Shown: piece by piece, positions 1 to 7,500 of the stretch
Numbering within the stretch: the stretch's first letter is position 1
Layout of the letters: each line of letters starts with the position of its first letter
NCBI GenBank assembly: GCA_021827465.1
Contig: JAKAVX010000100.1
Coordinates: 1-7,909, forward strand
DNA from: Deltaproteobacteria bacterium
GTDB lineage: Bacteria; Desulfobacterota_B; Binatia; Binatales; Binataceae
Length of the DNA: 7,909 nt
Direction: 5' to 3'
Translations under genes and position numbers: made by a program
The notes under the pieces: generated by a model
Told to the model about the DNA's origin: nothing
Seen by the model: the letters and a program-made list of their open reading frames with translations, nothing else
Databases searched by the model: none

Positions 1-1
1 A

Positions 2-49
2 AAGAGAGCCAATGCCGCGATTCTGAAACCTCCAGCAAAGAGGATTTGA
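2..49 (+). CDS. Possible 3' end of an upstream gene (partial)
   Basis: From base 2 the frame is open for 15 codons, ending with the residues LKPPAKRI and a TGA at 47-49. The TGA overlaps a TTG at 46-48 in a TTGA arrangement, the TTG counterpart of the common ATGA overlap between translationally coupled genes. That overlap is the only reason to think this is the tail of a real gene, because 15 codons is too short for composition or homology to help. If real, it would be the gene preceding the methylase in the same operon. The product is unknown. The stretch could equally be non-coding leader. Confidence 0.25.
   Translation, partial: KRANAAILKPPAKRI
37..48 (+). promoter_or_regulatory. Candidate ribosome binding site and TTG start for the methylase
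   Basis: A purine-rich AAAGAGG lies at 37-43 and a TTG at 46-48, a short gap of two bases. Reading TTG AGC and then skipping one C gives ATC TAC CAG CAC GAT, that is M-S-I-Y-Q-H-D, which runs into the conserved-looking N-terminal domain. No ATG, GTG or TTG exists in that domain's own frame between its stop at 47-49 and GTG 164. The TTG is therefore the best ancestral start, although the spacing is tight and the frame is now broken just behind it. Confidence 0.4.
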
Positions 50-163
50 GCCATCTACCAGCACGATCTTGAACTACGAGCCGAGGACATCCAGGTCCTC
101 AACGATGCAGATGGCGTCGCCGCTCTTTTCAGCCGGCTCGGCTACGACACCAACGCTCGCACC

Positions 164-3100
164 GTGCAATCGCCGGGCAACTTGGGAATCACGGCCGATA
201 CAATCCTTCGGCGAATCAAGAAGATCGAGCTGATCGCCGACAACGAAGGTTTTTTTCAGGTCTATCTTTTTCAGCTTGTCAGCGTGACGGTCGCTGACGC
301 TCGCGCGCTGGCCACGATCTTCCGGAACCGGGCCGGCAACTTCCTGCTCCTTCTGACCGCTGACTTTGACCGCCTCGATTTTGTCTTTGTCGAGAGAATC
401 CCCGTCGATGGGCAAACTTCAACCATCGGTACGCCGCAACCCAAAGTCCGTCCGCGAACTATCAGCGTCGAGCGGCGCAAACCCGAGCGCGTCCAGCTTC
501 GCGTCCTGCGCCGATTTACCTGGACGGAGGCTGATCCCTTCGCGCAGTACGAAAAACTCCTCGCCGCCTACAGCGTTGCTTACTGGTCCGAAGACCATTT
601 CAACAACCGCGCGCTGTTCTCGGACTACTTTCTCAAAGAGCGATTACCGAACTCTCCCATTGATTTCCCCGAATGGACGGAGGATCCAAAACCAGCCTAC
701 AAACGGTTGCACGGCATCTACACAGCGGCTCTCTCCGGGCTCACGGGCAAAACAAAAGAGTCCTTGAGAAGCGAGCTGCTCGAACCCGTCCTTAGCGAAC
801 TGGGTTTCAGGATTGAAGCCGGCGCCAAGACCTCCGATCCCGGCGAACCGGATTATCGTTTGTACGGTCCCTCTGACGGAGATTCACCTGTAGCACTTTG
901 CCTTGCTTACCCTTGGGATCGATTTCTCGACGGCAAGGACGACAAGCGCGACGCTGAAACGCCTGACCACAATCCCGGCCAGCGGGTCGTCAGCTTGCTG
1001 GAGAAGGCCGAGGCGCCATGGATCGTCGTGACCAACGGCAGACTCTGGCGGCTTTACTCGCCACGAGCCCAATCACGCGCCAGCAACTATTACGAAATCG
1101 AACTCGACGAGGCTTTGGGTCAGATCGCGCTTCATCCGTCGGGTCCGGCCGAGGGATTCCGCTATTTCTGGTTGCTATTCCGCCGCCAGTCGTTCGAGCG
1201 CATCCCGTCACCCGGTGACGCCAAGCCGCGTTCCCTGCTCGACCGCCTGTTCGATGGCAGCCAGCAGTATGCCGCCGAATTGGGTGAGAGCCTCAAGAAA
1301 CGAGTATTCGAACAGATTTTCCGTCTACTTGCCGAAGGATTCGTCGCAAACATCCACGAACGCGAAGGGCGCACCACCGCTCTGTCTCAGGAGCGTCTCG
1401 ACGCAATTTTCCAGGGCGTCCTAACTCTGCTCTATCGGCTGCTCTTCCTGCTCTATGCCGAAGCGCGCGACCTGCTGCCGGTCCGCGAGACGCTCGAGTA
1501 TTCCAGCGTCAGTATCAGCGAGATTAAGCGAGAGATCGGTGACGCCGCCGGTTCTTTGCTCGACGCAGTCACGGGCAAACTCAAGAAGCACTACGGCTCC
1601 GACAGCCATGCTCTTTACGGCCGGCTGTCGCGGCTCTTCGGGGTAGTCGATCGGGGAGAGGCGGACCTTAATATGCCGGCCTACAACGGCGGCCTGTTTA
1701 TCAGCAAGCCTCGCGCCGGTGATGAAAGCGCGGAGGCCACCGCCGCGCGCTTCCTCGCCGATCACAAAGTACCCGACATATTTCTCGCGCAAGCTCTCGA
1801 TTTCCTGGCGCGCGACGAAGACCCCAAGACTCATCAACTCGTTTCGATCGACTTCAAGTCGTTGGGCGTGCGCCAGCTCGGCTCAATATACGAGGGCCTG
1901 CTCGAATTCCGGCTCCGGATCGCGGAAGAAAAGAAGGCGATCGTCAAGGAAAAGGGACGTGAGGTTTACTTTTCCTTCAAGGACCTCGACGAACGCCAAC
2001 GGGACCGCGCCGAGAGCCAGGAACGAATCGTGAGGAAGGGCGAGGTCTATCTCGAAAACGACAAGGGTGAGCGCAAGGCGACCGGCTCCTACTACACGCC
2101 TGATCACATCGTGAACTACATTGTCGAGCACGCCGTCGGTCCCGTCGTGCGCGAGAAATTCGACGCGATGCGCCAGCGACTACGCGAATCTGAGCGATGG
2201 CATCGCGACTCCGTACAGACGGCAAAGGCAAAAGGCGAAAAGCCCGCCAAGTATGAGACCGGACCGGCCGTCGAGAATCGCTGGCGCGATCTGGTTAACG
2301 AACTATTCGACCTCAAGATACTTGATCCCGCGATGGGTTCCGGACACTTTCTCGTCGAGACCGTCGACTACATCACAGATAAAGCGCTGGACTTCCTCAA
2401 CTCGTTCCCGTGGAATCCAGTCACCGCACATCTGGAAATGGTGCGCGCGACAATCCTCAACGAGATGGACGAGCAGGGGATCACAATCGACCACCGCCGT
2501 CTGACCGACGTAAACCTGCTCAAGCGTCATGTGCTCAAGCGATGCGTCTACGGTGTAAATCTGAATCCAATGGCAGTTGAGCTGGCCAAGGTCTCACTGT
2601 GGCTCCATTGCTTCACGCTAGGTGCACCGCTCTCGTTCCTGGACCACCACGTGCGCTGTGGAAACTCGCTTATCGGCGTCTCCGTCGCGCAAGTGGAAGA
2701 TGAATTGCGCCAAGGGTCATTGTTCGGTAGCCAATTTGCCGGCCTTCTGCTCGCCACTGATTTGATGCGGCACGTGGGCGAACTTTCGGACGTGACGAGC
2801 GCACAAGTCCGCGAGTCGCGCGAGGAGTACACGCGCGCCGCAGCCGCGCTAGCGCCGTTCCGGCGTATTTTGGATGTCTTCACCAGCCAATGGTTTGGTG
2901 AGGAAATTCGCAAACCTGCCCGCCTGAAGAAAGGGCAGAGTGTATCTGAAGTCGAATTCTTAAAGTCGAAAAAATCGGAGCAGTTCGTTAAAGCTCCGAC
3001 TGAAGCGGCTGCTCGCAAGACCATGGAAGGAATGACTGGACCAGAGCGCAAGACCGCCGAGCTGACGCTTCGCCTTTCGACTACCAAGCGACCTTTCCAT

Positions 3101-3463
3101 TGGGAGTTAGAATTTCCCGAGGTCTTCTACGGCCCACGCCCCGGTACCCAACGCAAAATCGAGCGACTCGATAACGCAGGGTTCGACGCCGTAATCGGAA
3201 ACCCGCCGTATGATGTACTGTCAGCCGATGAGCTCGGCGAAGGCATCCTTCAGGATTTGGCGTTTTTCGAGAGCAATCATCTTTATGGCTCCGCAATTCG
3301 GGGCGCCCAGAATCTTTATAAGCTTTTCATCTGCCGAGGCGCGCGCTTACTGACCGCGACCGGGGGGTTCGGCTTCATAGTTCCGATGTCTCTTCTTGGG
3401 GACGAGCAAGCGGCAGCCGTGCGTAGATTGCTTCTTTTCGATCTTCATTTGGCTGCGCTCTAA
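164..3463 (+). CDS. N-terminal and catalytic fragment of the Eco57I-like DNA adenine methyltransferase
   Basis: This is the longest open piece of the broken gene, 1,099 residues from GTG 164 to TAA 3461-3463. The GTG is only the first available start in this frame: homologous-looking sequence (LELRAEDIQVLND) precedes it in frame from base 50, so the true N-terminus is longer. Residues 1-190 are an alpha/beta domain. Around 230-258 lies EPDYRLY followed by ALCLAYPWD, resembling a type IIG nuclease fold but without a clear E-x-K. The N6-adenine methylase motifs are ATGSYYTP (639-646), DPAMGSG (motif I, SAM binding, 721-727), GVNLNP (motif II, N799 where an acidic residue is usual), CGNSLIG (832-838) and NPPY (motif IV, catalytic, 1013-1016). 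The chain stops about 85 residues after NPPY, just after the segment FGFIVPMSLLGDEQ. It therefore lacks the last core strands and the whole recognition domain. Taken alone, this product is unlikely to methylate DNA. Confidence 0.85.
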   Translation: MQSPGNLGITADTILRRIKKIELIADNEGFFQVYLFQLVSVTVADARALATIFRNRAGNFLLLLTADFDRLDFVFVERIPVDGQTSTIGTPQPKVRPRTISVERRKPERVQLRVLRRFTWTEADPFAQYEKLLAAYSVAYWSEDHFNNRALFSDYFLKERLPNSPIDFPEWTEDPKPAYKRLHGIYTAALSGLTGKTKESLRSELLEPVLSELGFRIEAGAKTSDPGEPDYRLYGPSDGDSPVALCLAYPWDRFLDGKDDKRDAETPDHNPGQRVVSLLEKAEAPWIVVTNGRLWRLYSPRAQSRASNYYEIELDEALGQIALHPSGPAEGFRYFWLLFRRQSFERIPSPGDAKPRSLLDRLFDGSQQYAAELGESLKKRVFEQIFRLLAEGFVANIHEREGRTTALSQERLDAIFQGVLTLLYRLLFLLYAEARDLLPVRETLEYSSVSISEIKREIGDAAGSLLDAVTGKLKKHYGSDSHALYGRLSRLFGVVDRGEADLNMPAYNGGLFISKPRAGDESAEATAARFLADHKVPDIFLAQALDFLARDEDPKTHQLVSIDFKSLGVRQLGSIYEGLLEFRLRIAEEKKAIVKEKGREVYFSFKDLDERQRDRAESQERIVRKGEVYLENDKGERKATGSYYTPDHIVNYIVEHAVGPVVREKFDAMRQRLRESERWHRDSVQTAKAKGEKPAKYETGPAVENRWRDLVNELFDLKILDPAMGSGHFLVETVDYITDKALDFLNSFPWNPVTAHLEMVRATILNEMDEQGITIDHRRLTDVNLLKRHVLKRCVYGVNLNPMAVELAKVSLWLHCFTLGAPLSFLDHHVRCGNSLIGVSVAQVEDELRQGSLFGSQFAGLLLATDLMRHVGELSDVTSAQVRESREEYTRAAAALAPFRRILDVFTSQWFGEEIRKPARLKKGQSVSEVEFLKSKKSEQFVKAPTEAAARKTMEGMTGPERKTAELTLRLSTTKRPFHWELEFPEVFYGPRPGTQRKIERLDNAGFDAVIGNPPYDVLSADELGEGILQDLAFFESNHLYGSAIRGAQNLYKLFICRGARLLTATGGFGFIVPMSLLGDEQAAAVRRLLLFDLHLAAL
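3461..3463 (+). other. Premature in-frame TAA within the methylase core
   Basis: The TAA follows LHLAAL and is followed without a frame change by PFPQTDNPGERIF and then QEAKLSTAVFV. Related Eco57I-like enzymes, as I recall them, carry a sense codon and a run resembling IEAFPQKDNP-x-x-R-x-F-x-EAKL here. A single substitution such as GAA to TAA or CAA to TAA would create the stop. The 58 codons from 3464 to 3637 stay open in the same frame after it. Confidence 0.8.
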
Positions 3464-3635
3464 CCATTTCCTCAAACGGACAATCCGGGCGAGCGAATTT
3501 TCCAGGAAGCGAAACTCTCAACGGCGGTTTTTGTTGCCCGCGGCAGTCAAAATCAAAGTCCAGTCCATATCCGAACGCATCCAGGACGTCTTCTCGATCT
3601 GGGAGCGCCAGCTCTGGTGACAGAAGCCAGGCAAA

Positions 3636-4514
3636 TTGGAGGAAATCGACCCGAAAGCGCTTACAATCCCATCCTGTACTCAGCGCGACTGGGAACTTTT
3701 TCGACGCATAGGCCGAGCGCGCATTCTGCGGATGGAGCAGTTGATCAAACTTTCCGAAGGAGAGATCCACCCTTCCGTGCATCGCGATTGCCTTTCGAAG
3801 CGGGCCGATGTCGGACCGCTGGTACTTCGAGGAGCAGCGATTTCGCTTTACGCCCTACGGGACGCTTCGCAGGGCGAGAAACTCTACCTGAACGTTGAGA
3901 AATATCTGAGGCACAAGAGTCTTGATTCCAAGGCTTACCATCACCGCTTCAAGCGAATCGGCTTTCAACGCAAAGCGCCGCAGAACAACTTTCGCCGATT
4001 GATAGCTGCTCCGATCCCTCCGCAAGAGTTCTGCTTCGAGTCTATTAAGTATATTCCGGAACCGGACAGCAAGCTGGACTTGGATTTCGTTCTCATACTG
4101 CTCAACTCTCAACTATTGGACTGGTATTTTAGGATCACAAGCACGAACGCCCAAATAAATGAATACCAATTTAACGTGCTACCCGTGCCGGCGGTCTATG
4201 AGTCCAGTCCAAATCAAGACTGGCGCGGCCTCGTCGAGCGCGGTCGGTGGACCGAAGTCGTGGATCTTCTGACAGGGCTCTGTGACGAACCAAGCGGTAT
4301 GCCCAACCCTGTCCCAAATGCTTTGTCTAGAATGAGCCAACTAATCCAGGAAATCGAATCTAGTCGGACCGTGGAGAAAAGGACCGATCGATCAGCGCTC
4401 AATCCTGAAAGCCAGGAAATACAGGACGCCGCTGACGTAGTCGTATGTCGTGGCTACGGACTTTCACCCGAGGACGTGCAGCATGTCCGGAAACGACTTG
4501 ACGAGATGTTATAG
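3636..4514 (+). CDS. C-terminal fragment of the methyltransferase: TaqI-type target-recognition domain
   Basis: This piece is open for 292 residues from TTG 3636, or 260 from ATG 3732, to TAG 4512-4514. No convincing ribosome binding site precedes either start. It begins EEIDPKALTIPSCTQRDWEL, the usual lead-in to the recognition domain of Eco57I-like enzymes. It continues with SEGEIHP (from residue 40), GPLVLRG (60-66), DASQGEKLYL, RIGFQRKAPQNNFRR and LLNSQLLDWYF (155-165), which together match a TaqI-like C-terminal specificity domain. This domain reads the DNA target. The last ~100 residues are a helical tail ending GLSPEDVQHVRKRLDEML. It is most likely the severed end of the preceding methylase. 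A separately translated specificity chain is an alternative. Three stop codons in a row (TAG TAG TAA, 4512-4520) end it. Confidence 0.8.
   Translation: MEEIDPKALTIPSCTQRDWELFRRIGRARILRMEQLIKLSEGEIHPSVHRDCLSKRADVGPLVLRGAAISLYALRDASQGEKLYLNVEKYLRHKSLDSKAYHHRFKRIGFQRKAPQNNFRRLIAAPIPPQEFCFESIKYIPEPDSKLDLDFVLILLNSQLLDWYFRITSTNAQINEYQFNVLPVPAVYESSPNQDWRGLVERGRWTEVVDLLTGLCDEPSGMPNPVPNALSRMSQLIQEIESSRTVEKRTDRSALNPESQEIQDAADVVVCRGYGLSPEDVQHVRKRLDEML
3638..3638 (+). other. Frameshift point in the methylase gene (one extra base)
   Basis: Upstream, the frame of the catalytic part reads PALVTEARQI up to ATT 3635-3637. Dropping one G at 3638 (or its neighbour 3639) then gives GAG GAA ATC GAC CCG, which is EEIDPKALTIPSCTQRDWEL in the frame of the recognition domain. 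Without the shift, the upstream frame runs into an implausible Arg/Ser/Pro-rich translation. The local sequence is TTGGAGG, with no long homopolymer and no classical slippery site. Confidence 0.75.
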
Positions 4515-4553
4515 TAGTAAGCAAGGCATTCATTACTGCCAGGTACAACACGT
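4515..4553 (+). promoter_or_regulatory. Short intergenic spacer with weak ribosome binding site
   Basis: Thirty-nine bases separate the methylase stop from the helicase ATG, so the two genes are probably co-transcribed. The only Shine-Dalgarno-like match close to the ATG is CCAGG at 4539-4543, ten bases upstream, which is weak. GGCA (4526-4529) and TGCC (4537-4540) could pair as a 4-bp stem with a 7-base loop, too small for a terminator. No promoter boxes are convincing here. Confidence 0.4.
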
Positions 4554-7500
4554 ATGCGCCTTCCTTACGTAATCGACAATCAGACCTCGCGACTCGCGGA
4601 CGTGCTGGCAGAACTCCTCGGTGAGCATCACGGCAAGTCGCTCGACGTGGCGACCGCCTATTTTACGGTTGGCGGGTTCGGGCTCATCCAGGAAGGTCTG
4701 CTTAACCTCGGCAATCTTCGCTTGATCCTCGGGGCAGAGCCCACGACCGGCGAGCAAATTGGCCTCCGGCCCGATCCCGGTGTCATCAAGGGTTTGGTCC
4801 GGCGTGACCTCGAAGCGCTGCCATTCGACGAAAAGACCCTCAGGTTGGTCGAAGATCTGATCGGATACTTGCGGCGCGATTCCGTCATGGTGCGCCTGCA
4901 TGATAAGGGATTCCTCCACGCCAAGTGCTGGCTCTTTTATTCGGACCGTCCGGGTCAGCAGATGCTCTTTGAGCGTTTCCGCCCCATCCTCGCCATCGTC
5001 GGTTCATCAAATTTTACAGCCCCCGGCCTGACCTCAAACCGCGAACTTAATCTCACACACAAGGTTCTGCTTGACCCCAGTGAGGTCGAAGACGCCGACG
5101 CCGCGCACGCGGTGTCGTGGCTCAGTGATTCGCGGCCGAGCGAGCGAATCACTCCTGTCAACCGGCAGCTTCTGAAGAGCGAGGTCGGGGCTCGCGCGAT
5201 TATCGACCTCGAGGCTTGGTACGAGCGCAATTGGAACGACAGTCGGGACTTCAAGCAAGAGCTGATCGCGTTGCTCGACGCCTCGAAGTTCGGCCGTATG
5301 GAGTACACACCATATCAAGTCTATATGAAGGCGCTCTTCGAGTACTTCAAGGACGAACTCGGCGAAGAGCAACCCGGCCCGACGCGATCGGCAATCGACT
5401 TGGCGGAGTTCCAGGAAGACGCGGTCAAGAAGGCACGCAAGATTCTATCGCGGTTCGACGGCGTGATGATCGCCGACTCAGTCGGACTCGGGAAGACCTG
5501 GATCGGCAAAAAGTTGCTCGAAGACTTCGCCTACCACATGCGTCAGAAAGCCATCGTAGTCTGCCCGGCGAGCCTTCGGGAAATGTGGGAGACGGAGCTG
5601 CGCGAGGCGACCATCTCCGCAACCGTGCTCTCTCAGGAGGAGTTGGGGCGCGATGAATTTGACGCGAGTCCGTGGGCCGACGCGGACGTGGTTCTGATCG
5701 ACGAGTCGCACAACTTCCGCAATCCTTCCGCTCAGCGATATGCTGCTCTTGAGAGCGTCCTTGGTGCGAACGGCGGGAGAGGCCGCGAGGGTTCGCGTAA
5801 AAAGTTGATCCTGCTTACGGCTACCCCGATCAACAACGATCTGATGGACCTGTACAACCAGCTTTCTCTCGTGACCGGAGGGGACAGGAGCTACTTCGCG
5901 GCAAGTGGGATTGGCGATTTGTACAAGTATTTTCTCTCCGCTCGGCGTTCGACACGCCTTCGCGACGGCGCGTTCGCGCTGTTCAACCTTCTCGAAGAGG
6001 TGGTCATCCGGCGCACGCGCGCATTCATCCGGACGGCGTACCCTGAGGCGACTATCGGCGGCAAGAAGGTACACTTTCCAGAGCGGCGACTGAAGACGAT
6101 TCGCTACGATCTCGAATCGACCTACGCGGGAATCTATGACGACATCGTTTCCGGAGTGGAGAGCCTGAAGCTCGCCCCTTACAATCTTGAAACCTACAAG
6201 AAGAAGGAGGCCGAGGTCGACCAGTTCGAAGCCGGCCGCGAGCAGGCGCTGGTCGGAATCTTCAAGAGCCGCTATCTCAAGCGATTCGAGTCGAGCGTTG
6301 ACGCTTTTCGGATCAGCGTCAGAAGAGCGTTGGCGTTCCTCAAGACTTTCGAGTCATTCATCCTCGATAAGCGGCTGCTGCGAAGCACGGATTTTCATCG
6401 CGCAATGCAGTTTCTGGGTTCAGAGAACGAAGAAGATGATGCGACACCACGCTCGCTTGCTGACGAAATGGATGCGAACGACGAGGCGCGCCGGGCGCTC
6501 GAACAAATGGAGACCGTGGATCATACCAAGTACGATTTGCGACGACTCCATGAGGACCTCCAGCACGACGTGCAAGTGCTGTCGGACATCTGGCAGCGCG
6601 TCAAAGACATCCGGCCCAAAGATGATGCGAAGCTCGCGAAGCTGAAGGAAATCCTCACCGGCGAACTGCGCGGCAAAAAGGTCCTCGTCTTCAGCTACTA
6701 CAAGGACACTGCGCGCTACCTCTACAGTCAAATCGGTAATCCCGATAATCCGAACGCCGCCGCGTTCCAACAGACCCTGGATGGCGTGTCCATCAGGCGC
6801 ATGGACAGCGGCGCCGACCCGCGCGAACGATCCCACATCGTGAAGAGTTTCGCGCCTAAGGCGAATAAAGCAGCCGAGCTTGTCGGCACGGGCAAGGAGA
6901 TCGATATTCTCGTCTCCACCGACGTGCTGTCGGAAGGCCAGAATCTTCAGGACTGCGGCTACCTGATCAACTACGATTTGCATTGGAATCCGACCCGGAT
7001 GGTCCAGCGTGCTGGGCGTATCGATCGAATCGGCACCGATTTCGATCGGCTCTGGATTTACAATATGTTCCCCGACGAAGGACTAGAGCGGTTGTTGGGC
7101 TTGGTAGAAAGCCTTTCTGACAAAATCGCAGCGATCGACGCCACCGGTTTCTTGGACGCGAGCATTCTCGGCGAGAGCGTCCATCCTCGGAACTTCAACA
7201 CACTGCGCCGCATTCGCGACGAGGACGGCTCAGTCATCGAGGAGGAGGAGCAATTCACCGAGCTTGCCAGCAATGAGTTCCTGCTAAAGCAACTGCGCGA
7301 GCTGCTCGACGGCGGCGGACGAGAGGCGCTGGACGCGTTGCCCGACGGCATCCATTCGGGACTTGCGCGGCCCGGAGCAAAAGGCGTGTTCTTCTACTTT
7401 CAGGCTCGCCCCCGCAACGGCGCCCGCCTCCATTTTTGGAAATACTACGACCTCAAAAATGGTGGCATCATCGACAACCGCTATCTAATCGCCAACCTTA

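Larger units (their letters stand above)
46..4514 (+). pseudogene. Eco57I/type IIG-like DNA adenine methyltransferase with target-recognition domain, interrupted by two frameshifts and one stop codon
   Basis: This is one ancestral gene of about 1,488 codons once three lesions are repaired: an extra base near 50-52, a TAA at 3461-3463 and an extra base near 3638. The family transfers a methyl group from S-adenosylmethionine to adenine N6 in a specific DNA site. Domains in order are an N-terminal alpha/beta domain, a degenerate PD-(D/E)xK-like region, a long helical linker, the methylase core (ATGSYYTP at 2078, DPAMGSG at 2324, NPPY at 3200) and a TaqI-type recognition domain (about 3750-4190). 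The segment 3464-3637 continues the methylase fold in the original frame (FPQTDNPGERIFQEAKLST), and the recognition domain follows after a one-base shift. The reading is therefore continuous across both lesions, which argues for one gene rather than two. None of the lesions lies in a homopolymer or short repeat, so phase variation is unlikely. Sequencing or assembly error remains possible. Confidence 0.8.

Noticed and set aside
2548..3087. 179-codon minus-strand open frame opposite the methylase, and other minus-strand frames such as 5478-6074 and 6420-6983
   Set aside because: They are antisense shadows of GC-rich codons with no recognisable domains. The sense strand carries clear conserved motifs throughout.
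3396..3620. 74-codon open frame on the + strand bridging the TAA at 3461
   Set aside because: It lies in the third frame. The original frame across the same bases encodes the expected methylase continuation (FPQTDNPGERIF), and this one encodes a basic low-information peptide.
3630..3645. Programmed ribosomal frameshifting in the methylase
   Set aside because: No slippery heptamer, internal Shine-Dalgarno or following hairpin is evident, and the upstream TAA at 3461 would stop ribosomes before they reached the site.
4526..4540. GGCA...TGCC inverted repeat between the two genes
   Set aside because: The stem is only 4 bp with a 7-base loop and no U-tract follows, so it is not a credible terminator or operator.
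7238..7250. Short GAG repeat (four glutamate codons)
   Set aside because: Four trinucleotide units within an acidic linker are unremarkable, and the frame is conserved on both sides. It is too short for a phase-variable tract.
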